DNA of 37,505 bases, taken from NCBI GenBank assembly GCA_017476165.1, contig JAFVDR010000122.1, positions 1 to 37,505 on the forward strand. Reading direction: 5' to 3'. Shown here one piece after another: positions 8,291 to 15,639 of the stretch. The notes beneath the pieces were generated by a model. It worked only from the letters and a program-made list of their open reading frames with translations. It made no database searches and was not told where the DNA came from. The first letter of the stretch is position 1, and each line of letters opens with the position of its first letter. The stretch comes from Treponema sp. Lineage in GTDB: Bacteria; Spirochaetota; Spirochaetia; Treponematales; Treponemataceae. The position numbers and the translations under genes are program-made.

Positions 8291-9386
8291 CTGTCACCAC
8301 TCCTTGAACATACCATTTAAAATCACTGAGAATTGCATCATCTGTCAGGCAACATCCGTCAGGAACACGCAGATTTCCTTTATTATCATAAATTGGACCA
8401 AAAAAGATGTCTCTGTTGTTCACGTACATTTTTTTCATTTCCTGAGTCACAATGTACTGCACATTGTCTTTGTTGCTCACATTGTCCGTAAGAGGCGTCA
8501 TGGTAACGATGTTTTTTTCAATGCCGTTCCAAAAGTGCCCACCGCGCAGCTTTCCCCCCATGCATTCAACAATCTTGACCTTGTAGAATTCCTGCCAGTT
8601 CCACACGGCACCAGTAAGATAGGTAGACGGATACAAGCTTGCATTGTCAAAATTATAGCCGATCGTCCAGACACCGTTCTTTTCAGCTTCTTCAAGAGGC
8701 ACGAGGGAATCAGTGTGTACGGTCAAAATGTCAACGTGCTTTTCAAAAATAAGGTTCTGTGCTGCAATCCTGTTTCCCGCTTCTTCAAGCCACGAACCAG
8801 ACCATTCCACAAACACCTGGGCTTCGGGATTCACAAGACGCACGCCAAGCGTAAACGCATTGATGCCCCTGTTTACTTCATCAATGGGAAACGATGCCAC
8901 ATAGCCAATCCGACCGGTTTTGGTCTGCAAGCCAGCAACTATGCCAGTCAAGTAACGTACCTGATACATCCTGCCAAAGAATGTCGTAAGGTTTGCACGT
9001 TTTCCCAGTCCTGATGCGTGAAAAAAGTATACATACAGATATTTGTCGGCTGCCAGATATATGTCAGTGGTATAGTTGAAGGAATTTGCTATGATGATGC
9101 GGCAACCAGATGAAACAAGTTCATCGACAGCTTTAAGGAACGGTGTACCCGACTCAACATATTCCTTGCATGTCAAAGACGCATTGCCAAAAGTTTCCAT
9201 TGCAAGCTTAAGACCATCATAATGAGACTGACTGTAACTGTGGTCGTCTATGGTTCCGTTCAAAATGATGCCAATCTTTGCAGGTTCATAGACAGTTTTA
9301 GAATCGTTTCCATACGAATTTATGAAAAAAAATCCGACAGAAATGAGCAAAAAGAAACTGACAGCAAGGACAATGAATTTCTTCAT
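8280..9386 (-). CDS. BMP/PnrA-family solute-binding protein, apparently membrane-tethered
   Basis: This periplasmic binding protein of the basic-membrane-protein family binds purine nucleosides in the characterised PnrA. From ATG 9386 it has 368 residues. The N-terminus (MKKFIVLAVSFFLLISVGFF) is a signal or anchor helix with no lipobox cysteine, so it may be tethered or cleaved rather than lipidated. The mature part opens with IGIILNGTIDDHSYSQSHYD, the family pattern, followed by GRIGYVASFPIDEVNRGINA. An ATG at 9413 would add nine residues but lies upstream of the best promoter, so I prefer 9386. It is the first gene of an operon with two hybrid kinases, overlapping the first by 11 bp, and no BMP-type permease or ATPase is present. 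I infer a sensor role rather than transport. Confidence 0.88.
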   Translation of the reverse strand: MKKFIVLAVSFFLLISVGFFFINSYGNDSKTVYEPAKIGIILNGTIDDHSYSQSHYDGLKLAMETFGNASLTCKEYVESGTPFLKAVDELVSSGCRIIIANSFNYTTDIYLAADKYLYVYFFHASGLGKRANLTTFFGRMYQVRYLTGIVAGLQTKTGRIGYVASFPIDEVNRGINAFTLGVRLVNPEAQVFVEWSGSWLEEAGNRIAAQNLIFEKHVDILTVHTDSLVPLEEAEKNGVWTIGYNFDNASLYPSTYLTGAVWNWQEFYKVKIVECMGGKLRGGHFWNGIEKNIVTMTPLTDNVSNKDNVQYIVTQEMKKMYVNNRDIFFGPIYDNKGNLRVPDGCCLTDDAILSDFKWYVQGVVTGGL

Positions 9387-9393
9387 ACTACAC

Positions 9394-9421
9394 ATTATAA
9401 CGAGCTTTTGCATATTTACAA
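9394..9421 (-). promoter_or_regulatory. Promoter of the BMP-kinase operon, predicted leaderless
   Basis: On the minus strand TTGTAA (9416-9421) is followed after 16 bp by a consensus TATAAT (9394-9399). The -10 box ends 8 nt before the ATG at 9386, placing the transcript start at about the start codon. There is no Shine-Dalgarno. Confidence 0.6.
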
Positions 9422-9492
9422 CAAAACTGGGATGAATGTTGATTTTTAGGGATAAAAGTCATTTTTTAATGGAAAAACTACATTCTTCACGT

Positions 9493-9498
9493 TATACT
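9493..9498 (+). promoter_or_regulatory. -10 element of the LytTR regulator gene, predicted leaderless
   Basis: TATACT ends 8 nt before the ATG at 9506. I see no good -35 hexamer at 16-18 bp, so an activator may be needed. The 119-bp region between the two divergent start codons holds both promoters. Confidence 0.45.
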
Positions 9499-9505
9499 AT
9501 TACAA

Positions 9506-10228
9506 ATGATAACAATGACCATTGCCATCGTTGATGACGATGAAGTTGACAGATTACTATTGGAAAACCTCATCAAAAAGGCCGCGAGTTCCCAAGGCAT
9601 TACCATGAACATACATGCATTTACCAACGGAGCCTCATTCATTGATGCTGCAAACGGCATGAGATTTGACATCGTGTTCATGGACATTTTCATGAAAGAC
9701 ACGGACGGCATTACAACAGCAAAAACGTTCAGGACAAAAGACTTTCAAGCCCCCATCGTGTTCCTTACGGCAAGCCCCGAACATAGGGAAGGCGCATTTT
9801 CCGTACATGCCTTTGACTACATAGAAAAACCCGTACAGGAAGCAGCCCTGCTCAGGGTGCTGAACGACATACGACGAATTCTGCCGCAAGCAGACCAGCC
9901 GAGCCTTACGCTGACAGCCCACAAACAGGAATACGAATTCCCCTATTCCGACATTCAATACGTCATTTCGGACATGAACTACATCAAGCTCTTTACGAAG
10001 CAGGAACTGAGGTTCAGGGCAAATTTTTCGGAAACGGAAAGTCAGCTCCTTCAGGATCCCCGCTTCTTTGCGCTCAATCGGGGCATTGTCATAAACCTTG
10101 ACTGGGTGGAATCCGTAAACGATGACTTTTCCCTGTGCACCATGAAAAGCAAGACAGACCTTCCCATTGCCAGACGCAAAGTCCTCGCATTCAAAAACAA
10201 GATATATGGAAGAATTCCTTCTCGCTGA
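9506..10228 (+). CDS. Response regulator, receiver plus LytTR DNA-binding domain
   Basis: This 240-residue cytosolic regulator has a receiver at about residues 1-120: the acidic pocket IVDDDEVD, the phosphoacceptor Asp near residue 59 in FMDIFMKD, FLTAS, and Lys in IEKPV. A LytTR DNA-binding domain follows at about 135-235, with YSDIQYVISDMNYIKLFT, FFALNRGIVINLDWVES and PIARRKV as in AgrA/LytR-type regulators. It is divergent from the BMP-kinase-kinase operon, so it is the natural target of those kinases and may control that operon (inference). The start at 9506 (MITM) fits the -10 box; an ATG at 9515 (MTIAIVDDD) is an alternative. Neither has a Shine-Dalgarno. Confidence 0.92.
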   Translation: MITMTIAIVDDDEVDRLLLENLIKKAASSQGITMNIHAFTNGASFIDAANGMRFDIVFMDIFMKDTDGITTAKTFRTKDFQAPIVFLTASPEHREGAFSVHAFDYIEKPVQEAALLRVLNDIRRILPQADQPSLTLTAHKQEYEFPYSDIQYVISDMNYIKLFTKQELRFRANFSETESQLLQDPRFFALNRGIVINLDWVESVNDDFSLCTMKSKTDLPIARRKVLAFKNKIYGRIPSR

Positions 10229-10294
10229 ATGGAGTCATCCGCTCTGCACATAAATTTTTATGCAACAATCCTTTTCATTTCGTGTCATAAACTA

Positions 10295-10300
10295 TACAAT
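10295..10300 (+). promoter_or_regulatory. Candidate -10 element of the acyl-CoA synthetase transcript
   Basis: TACAAT at 10295-10300, within TATACAAT, would start transcription near 10306 and place the three hairpins at 10312-10424 in the leader. The -35 region is poor. Confidence 0.35.
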
Positions 10301-10311
10301 ACAAAATGAGG

Positions 10312-10345
10312 CAGTTTCAAAAGTCCAGACGTAGTTTTGAAACTG
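10312..10345 (+). repeat. Leader hairpin 1 of the acyl-CoA synthetase gene
   Basis: A perfect 11-bp stem, CAGTTTCAAAA (10312-10322) with TTTTGAAACTG (10335-10345), closes a 12-nt loop. It shares its sequence with hairpin 3. Confidence 0.65.
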
Positions 10346-10359
10346 GTCAAAATTCATCT

Positions 10360-10387
10360 CAAGAACCGCAATGCAATGAGGTTCTTG
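10360..10387 (+). repeat. Leader hairpin 2 of the acyl-CoA synthetase gene
   Basis: A perfect 8-bp stem, CAAGAACC (10360-10367) with GGTTCTTG (10380-10387), closes a 12-nt loop. It lies between the two related hairpins. Confidence 0.6.
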
Positions 10388-10390
10388 CAA

Positions 10391-10424
10391 GCCAGCTTCA
10401 AAAGTATAGAGTTTTGAAACTGGC
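10391..10424 (+). repeat. Leader hairpin 3 of the acyl-CoA synthetase gene
   Basis: The 13-nt arms GCCAGCTTCAAAA (10391-10403) and TTTTGAAACTGGC (10412-10424) pair with one mismatch around an 8-nt loop. The left arm could instead pair with the right arm of hairpin 1, giving alternative folds. It ends 18 nt before the AGGAG at 10443. Confidence 0.65.
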
Positions 10425-10455
10425 TGAAATATCCATAGAAATAGGAGTTAATGCT

Positions 10456-12126
10456 GTGAATTACCTCGCTGATTATGTTGATTTCCATGAAGGTGAGTCT
10501 TACGAAGAATTACGAAAGAACTTTAAGATACGAATTCCTGAAAACTTTAATTTTACCTATGATATAGTTGATCGCTATGCTTCAGAAGCTCCAGACAAGA
10601 AAGCCATGATTTGGTGCAACGATGCAGACGAAGAGCACACATATACATTCAAGGACATGTCCGACTATTCCAAAAAGGCGGCTGTTTTCCTTACGCGGCA
10701 TGGCATTCAGAAAGGTGATGTCGTCATGCTCATGCTCCGCCGCCGCTACGAGTTTTGGTGGCTCATTCTAGCCCTGCACAGGATAGGTGCTCTGGTAGTG
10801 CCTGCAACGACCCAGCTGAGGGCCGACGACATCGTGTACCGCACGAATACTGCTGGGGTCAAGATGATTGTGTCGTTCGATGACAAGCGCATTCTTGAAC
10901 AGATAGAAGAAGCCATGCCAAAATCGCCTACGGTAAAAACCCTTGTAAGCGTTACCGCACAGCGCAAAGGCTGGGTAAATTTCCATGAAGAACTGAAAGA
11001 CTGTCCTGCAGACTTTCCGCGTCCTCAGGGCGACAAGGCTACGCACAACAGCGATCCAATGCTCATGTACTTTACCAGCGGTACATCAGGCTATCCAAAG
11101 ATGGTGACACATAATTTTACGTATCCTCTGGGACACATTGTTACTGCAAAGTTCTGGCAGAACGTCATGGACGACCAGCTGCACCTGAGCGTTGCAGAAA
11201 CTGGCTGGGGAAAAGCCGTCTGGGGCAAGCTGTACGGACAGTGGATTTGCGGTGCAACCGTATTTACCTACGACATGCTGGCCTTTACGCCAGACCTGTT
11301 TTTCCGCCGTCTTGCACACTACAAGGTGGCAACGCTCTGCGCTCCAGCAACGGCATACCGCTTTTTAATCCGACAGGACATGAGCAAATACGATCTTTCC
11401 AGCCTAAAATACTGCGTTACGGCAGGAGAAGCTATCAACCCCGAAGTAGCAAATAAATTCTACGAGAAAACAGGGTTAAAGCTGCACGAAGCATACGGTC
11501 AAACGGAAACCACCTGCACCATCGGAAGCTTCATCGGCATGGAACCGCGCCCTGGCTCAATGGGAAAGCCTGCTCCTGGCTACGATGTGGAAATTGTGGA
11601 CGCAGAAGGGAACAGGTGCAAGCCAAAAGAAACCGGCGATATTGTAATCCACATTGACAAAGAAAAGCCATTGGGACTGTTTTCCGAGTACTACAAAAAC
11701 CCTGAGCAGACGCAAAAGGCTCTTGGCGGCAAATTGTACTACACGGGCGATACAGCCTACTATGACGAAGACGGTTACATCTGGTTTGTGGGGCGCAACG
11801 ATGACATCATCAAGAGCACGGGCTTTAGAATCAGTCCGTTTGAAGTGGAAAGCGTCCTTGCACGGCATCCGGCAGTTCTTGAAAGTGCCGTTACGGGCAT
11901 GCCAGACCCAAAGCGCGGTCAGATTGTCAAGGCGACCATCGTACTGACAAAGGAGTACAAGCCGAGCAAAGAGCTTGAAACGGAAATAAAGACATTTGCA
12001 AAGGAGAACCTTGCCGTATACAAAATTCCTCGTGTGGTTGAATTTGTCGATGAACTGCCAAAAACCATAAGCGGCAAAATCAGGCGCGTTGAAATCCGCA
12101 AAAACGACGAAGCCGCAAGCAAATAA
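10456..12126 (+). CDS. AMP-forming acyl-CoA synthetase, medium-chain type
   Basis: This cytosolic ligase activates a carboxylic acid to its acyl-AMP and then acyl-CoA. Adenylate-forming motifs are in order: the P-loop YFTSGTSGYPKMVTH, YGQTETT, YYTGDTAYYDEDGYIWFVGR, and the C-terminal catalytic Lys in PKTISGKIRR. ETGWGKAVWGKLYGQW is typical of the medium-chain/acetyl group, but the substrate cannot be read from sequence. I start at GTG 10456 (VNYLADYVDFHEG, 556 residues) because AGGAG at 10443-10447 lies 8 nt upstream and the product matches the family length. The frame is open to an ATG at 10306, but that extra stretch is made of the hairpins and reads FQKSRRSFETG-like repeats. The gene stands alone with a terminator after it. 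A role in using acids made by fermentation is only inference. Confidence 0.92.
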   Translation: MNYLADYVDFHEGESYEELRKNFKIRIPENFNFTYDIVDRYASEAPDKKAMIWCNDADEEHTYTFKDMSDYSKKAAVFLTRHGIQKGDVVMLMLRRRYEFWWLILALHRIGALVVPATTQLRADDIVYRTNTAGVKMIVSFDDKRILEQIEEAMPKSPTVKTLVSVTAQRKGWVNFHEELKDCPADFPRPQGDKATHNSDPMLMYFTSGTSGYPKMVTHNFTYPLGHIVTAKFWQNVMDDQLHLSVAETGWGKAVWGKLYGQWICGATVFTYDMLAFTPDLFFRRLAHYKVATLCAPATAYRFLIRQDMSKYDLSSLKYCVTAGEAINPEVANKFYEKTGLKLHEAYGQTETTCTIGSFIGMEPRPGSMGKPAPGYDVEIVDAEGNRCKPKETGDIVIHIDKEKPLGLFSEYYKNPEQTQKALGGKLYYTGDTAYYDEDGYIWFVGRNDDIIKSTGFRISPFEVESVLARHPAVLESAVTGMPDPKRGQIVKATIVLTKEYKPSKELETEIKTFAKENLAVYKIPRVVEFVDELPKTISGKIRRVEIRKNDEAASK

Positions 12127-12135
12127 TCGTATCGC

Positions 12136-12174
12136 AAAAAACACGGTGTTTGTATCACAAACTCCGCGTTTTTT
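12136..12174 (+). terminator. Terminator after the acyl-CoA synthetase gene
   Basis: AAAAAACACGG (12136-12146) pairs with CCGCGTTTTTT (12164-12174) with one mismatch, and the inner GTTTG/CAAAC continues the stem. The T-run follows the GC part. It begins 9 nt after the stop codon. Confidence 0.8.
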
Positions 12175-12265
12175 GGATCATCCATGGCTCTTACTCCTTA
12201 TTCGAGGGTTCCTCAATAACTTTTTGTTTTTTCATCCCTAAAAAAAGACGTTCCTCCCAAATTTA

Positions 12266-12293
12266 TTGCTTTTCTTAGAAGTAATGATATAAT
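12266..12293 (+). promoter_or_regulatory. Sigma-70-type promoter of the chemoreceptor gene
   Basis: TTGCTT (12266-12271), a 16-bp spacer and consensus TATAAT (12288-12293) give a start near 12300. GGAGG at 12308-12312 lies 6 nt before the ATG, so this gene has a conventional leader. Confidence 0.7.
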
Positions 12294-12318
12294 TTAGCTA
12301 ACAATTTGGAGGAATTGT

Positions 12319-14388
12319 ATGACATTAGCACGCAAATCAATGATAACCATTTCATTGCCTATTGCAATTCTTTTTTTTTCGGCAACGCTTATAATCGCTT
12401 CTTTAGCAAGAAAAAATGCGTTGGAGCAGACACAGCAACTACTAGTAGAACAGACAGAACGGTCTGTAGCAGAATTGGAAAAAGATTTAATTGCACCAAT
12501 GAAACTGACAACAGCACTTGCACTTACATTCAAGGCTGGTTTTTACGACGATTTTCAGGAAACACAGCAAATCTTTAAAAACTTTTCTACGCAATATCCA
12601 AACATTTCGGGCTTTTATGGAGCTAAACAGGACAATACCCTGTACAAGGGCTCTGATTTTTACGTACCAGATGATTACGTGCCGACAAGCAGGGGATGGT
12701 ACAAGGGAGCCGTGCAGGAGCATGGAGACATGTACTATTCTGATGTCTACATTGATGCATTTACCGGTGACAAAGTCATTACCTTTTCGCAGGCAGTGTA
12801 CAAAATGGGAGCTATTGACGGTGTTGTGTCGTTCGACTACCCGCTCGTTGCCATCAAAGAAATCCTTGACAAAAAAAAGATAAACGACAGTTATCAGTCA
12901 TTCATCCTGTCTGCAGAAGGAAACTACTTTGTGCATGACACCTACACTCCCGATGACAGCATCCTTTCCGTAGAAAACGGAGCAAACAAACAGCTGGGGC
13001 AGAAACTCATTTCAGGCACAAATGAATTCATTACTTCAAAAATCGGAAATACGGAATACATCTTTAAGGCAACAAAGATACCAACTACCGGCTGGTACTA
13101 CGTATTCGGCATTCCATCTTCGGAAGTCACAAAATTTGCAAACGTGCTTACGCATATTCTGATTGTTTCATTCATCATCGTGTTCCTTTTGATTTTCATC
13201 ATTCTGGAAGTAATCATCCGCGGCATTACGAATCCAATCACAAACATAGCATCTTCCCTGAATTCCATCGCTTCAGGAGATGCAGACCTGACACACCGGC
13301 TGGACATCCGGGCTTCTGGAGAAATAGGTCTTATCGTGACATGCTTCAATGCATTCATGCAAAAGCTCGAAAGCATCATGAAGGGGCTAAAGACTTCGGG
13401 CAGGAAGCTTGATGCGGCTTCAGAAACAATGAAATCGAGCGTTTCCGTCGTTTCAGACTCCATGACACACATCCGACTGAGCATTGACAGCGTTCAGGAA
13501 CAGATTGAAAGCCAGGCGGCCGGATTCGAAGAAACATCTGCCGTTGTCAAGGAATTTACCACAAGCATTTCAACCGTAAACGACATGATTGACAGTCAGG
13601 GCAAAAGCATTCAGGAGTCTTCGGCCGCCGTCAACGAGCTGATGAAGAGCATCAACTCAATCAGTTCTTCCATGGAAACCATGACAACATCGTTCAACCA
13701 GCTTGACAGAGATGCCCAGAGCGGCATGAACAAGCAGCAGAAGGTAAACGAACGCATTTCACAGATAGACCAGCAGTCCCAGATGCTGCAGGAAGCAAAC
13801 ATGGCCATTGCATCCATTGCAGAGCAGACGAACCTGCTTGCCATGAACGCCGCCATCGAAGCTGCCCATGCAGGTGATGCAGGAAAAGGATTTGCCGTTG
13901 TTGCAGACGAAATCCGAAAGCTGTCGGAAACTTCTTCCAGCCAGTCAAAGACCATCGGCGAACAGCTCAAGAACATTCAGGACAGCATCAGCGAAATCGT
14001 TGCGGCTTCGCAGGAAACAAGCGATGCATTCGTTGAAGTTTCAACACGAATCCACGAAACAGATACACTCGTGCGCTCCGTTCGGATGTCCCTTGAAGAG
14101 CAGAATGCAGGCTCCAAGAGCGTCATTACCTCTCTTGAAACCATGGACAAGAATGCCGAAAACGTGCGCAAGGCCTCGGCTCAGATGACGGAAGGCAGTG
14201 CCCAGGTACTAAAGGAAATGACGAGGCTCAGGGATTCCGTAGAAGCAGTGCGCGACAGCATGGCCGCCATGTCGGAAAATGCCCACAGTGTCGTTCGGAG
14301 CGGAAAACAACTTGATGACAGTGTAGCCGAAATAGACATCTCCATCGACAAGCTGGGTAGCGACATCGGTCGTTTTAGAACAGAGTAA
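12319..14388 (+). CDS. Methyl-accepting chemotaxis protein with dCache sensor
   Basis: This 689-residue chemoreceptor of the inner membrane signals to CheA/CheW. Order: helix about 9-28, periplasmic double-Cache domain about 35-275, second helix about 277-300, HAMP about 302-355 (starting [14 protein letters not shown]), then a long coiled-coil signalling domain. The tip region at about 500-535 carries the near-invariant [20 protein letters not shown] and [14 protein letters not shown]. The sensor contains Y120-x4-R125-x-W127-Y128, then YIDAFTG and GVVSFDYPL. This matches the published amino-acid-binding motif of dCache_1 receptors, so an amino-acid ligand is a reasonable inference. There is no C-terminal CheR/CheB pentapeptide. 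It has its own promoter, a strong GGAGG and a terminator overlapping its stop codon. A PotD-type binding protein follows. Confidence 0.95.
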   Translation: MTLARKSMITISLPIAILFFSATLIIASLARKNALEQTQQLLVEQTERSVAELEKDLIAPMKLTTALALTFKAGFYDDFQETQQIFKNFSTQYPNISGFYGAKQDNTLYKGSDFYVPDDYVPTSRGWYKGAVQEHGDMYYSDVYIDAFTGDKVITFSQAVYKMGAIDGVVSFDYPLVAIKEILDKKKINDSYQSFILSAEGNYFVHDTYTPDDSILSVENGANKQLGQKLISGTNEFITSKIGNTEYIFKATKIPTTGWYYVFGIPSSEVTKFANVLTHILIVSFIIVFLLIFIILEVIIRGITNPITNIASSLNSIASGDADLTHRLDIRASGEIGLIVTCFNAFMQKLESIMKGLKTSGRKLDAASETMKSSVSVVSDSMTHIRLSIDSVQEQIESQAAGFEETSAVVKEFTTSISTVNDMIDSQGKSIQESSAAVNELMKSINSISSSMETMTTSFNQLDRDAQSGMNKQQKVNERISQIDQQSQMLQEANMAIASIAEQTNLLAMNAAIEAAHAGDAGKGFAVVADEIRKLSETSSSQSKTIGEQLKNIQDSISEIVAASQETSDAFVEVSTRIHETDTLVRSVRMSLEEQNAGSKSVITSLETMDKNAENVRKASAQMTEGSAQVLKEMTRLRDSVEAVRDSMAAMSENAHSVVRSGKQLDDSVAEIDISIDKLGSDIGRFRTE

Positions 14389-14410
14389 AAAACGTGCGAG
14401 ACCGTTTTTT
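14387..14410 (+). terminator. Terminator of the chemoreceptor gene
   Basis: AAAAAACG (14387-14394) pairs with CGTTTTTT (14403-14410) around an 8-nt loop. Its left arm overlaps the TAA stop codon at 14386-14388. Confidence 0.7.
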
Positions 14411-14516
14411 ACAGCTTCCCTATTTTCTTAAAATCCAAAATAGTACATAATAGCCCCATAGAAAACAGTTCACACTGTAAATCTCCGTTGGAGCTCTGCA
14501 CTGTGTGTATTCTAAA

Positions 14517-14534
14517 GCATGCATCGTTGCATGC
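14517..14534 (+). repeat. Small hairpin in the potD leader
   Basis: GCATGCA (14517-14523) and TGCATGC (14528-14534) form a perfect 7-bp stem with a TCGT loop, 43 nt before AGGAG at 14577. The rest of 14411-14589 holds no recognisable riboswitch; a poor -10 (CATAAT, near 14451) is the only promoter-like string I found. Confidence 0.4.
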
Positions 14535-14589
14535 ATGCCAAATTATTGAGGTGTACCAACACAAAAAAAAACTTTTAGGAGTATTCAAA

Positions 14590-15639
14590 TTGAAAAACTT
14601 CACAAAACTCTGCAGTGCATTCATTGTTGCTGCAACCCTATTCACTTCTTGTTCAAAAAAAGACAAGACCCTGTACCTGTACAACTGGACCTATTACACA
14701 CCAGAATCCCTGCTGCGAAAATTTGAGCAAGAATTTGACTGCAAAGTCAAACTCGACAGCTATTCTACTTGTGACGAAATGTATGCAAAAATCAAAGGCG
14801 GAGCAAAGGGATATGACATTGTCATTCCTTCAAATGACTTTGTTTCCATCATGATTAAGCAGGGCATGCTTCGGGAACTGGATCAAAGCAAACTCACAAA
14901 CCGCAGCAAAATCAATCCCGTCATCCTTGAAAAGCTGGACTACGATCCAGACATGAAATATGCAGTGCCATACGCCCTTAGTGCAACAGGAGTCATTGTA
15001 AACAAGGCAAAAGCCCAGGCTGCTGGCATAGATTACAAGCGTGACTACAGCATTTTTGCAGATACGCGGTTTGCAGGACATGCAACCATGATGGATGAAA
15101 TGAGAGAAGTAATTGGATGTGCCCTTGTCCACAAGGGATACGATTTGAATACGACAAATGAAACGGAGCTGAAAGAAGCTACCGACATGATCATCAACGA
15201 ATGGAAGCCCAATTTGGTAAAGTTTGATGCAGAAGGATTCGGTAAGTCCTTTGCTTCAGGAGACTTTTGGCTGTGCCAGGGCTATCCTGAAATTGTATTC
15301 GGAGAAGTAGATGCAGACAAATGGGCAGAAACCATTGATTTCTTTATTCCTTCAGAAGGTGGACCTGCCACAGTAGACTGCATGTGCATTCTTAAAGACG
15401 CACCTCACTACGAACTTGCAAACGAGTTCATTAATTTTATCCACCGTCCTGAAAACTATGCCGTGTTCATTGACGAATTCGGCTATCCATGCGTGACCAA
15501 TCTGGAAGCATTGCAATATGTAACGCGCCCTGCAATGTACGATGCAGAGCAGGCGTATTCATGTACGCTAAAACAGGACTTGGGAGATCAGCTTGACAAA
15601 TACAACGAGCTGTGGCAAAAAATACGCTTTACAGAATAA
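14590..15639 (+). CDS. potD: Spermidine/putrescine-binding lipoprotein
   Basis: This solute-binding subunit of a polyamine ABC importer is 349 residues, the usual PotD length. It starts at a TTG: AGGAG at 14577-14581 lies 8 nt upstream, and only this start gives a clean lipoprotein signal ([20 protein letters not shown], lipid-carrying Cys at residue 21). An ATG at 14488 in the same frame would add 34 leader residues before the signal. The mature protein begins with the family pattern [15 protein letters not shown], then [31 protein letters not shown] and [11 protein letters not shown], where the Asp corresponds to a polyamine-contacting residue of E. coli PotD. No potA, potB or potC is in the window, so its transporter partner is elsewhere, or it serves as a sensor beside the chemoreceptor. 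Its end overlaps the opposing kinase gene by 11 bp. Confidence 0.9.
   Translation: MKNFTKLCSAFIVAATLFTSCSKKDKTLYLYNWTYYTPESLLRKFEQEFDCKVKLDSYSTCDEMYAKIKGGAKGYDIVIPSNDFVSIMIKQGMLRELDQSKLTNRSKINPVILEKLDYDPDMKYAVPYALSATGVIVNKAKAQAAGIDYKRDYSIFADTRFAGHATMMDEMREVIGCALVHKGYDLNTTNETELKEATDMIINEWKPNLVKFDAEGFGKSFASGDFWLCQGYPEIVFGEVDADKWAETIDFFIPSEGGPATVDCMCILKDAPHYELANEFINFIHRPENYAVFIDEFGYPCVTNLEALQYVTRPAMYDAEQAYSCTLKQDLGDQLDKYNELWQKIRFTE

Noticed and set aside
8193-9014. 273-residue open frame on +
   Set aside because: It is antisense to the BMP-family gene, which has clear family motifs; the + frame has none.
10306-10455. N-terminal extension of the acyl-CoA synthetase to ATG 10306
   Set aside because: The extension is encoded by the three hairpins and is unlike the family, while GTG 10456 has AGGAG at 8 nt. 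The -10 box near 10295 leaves some doubt, so it is also listed under findings.
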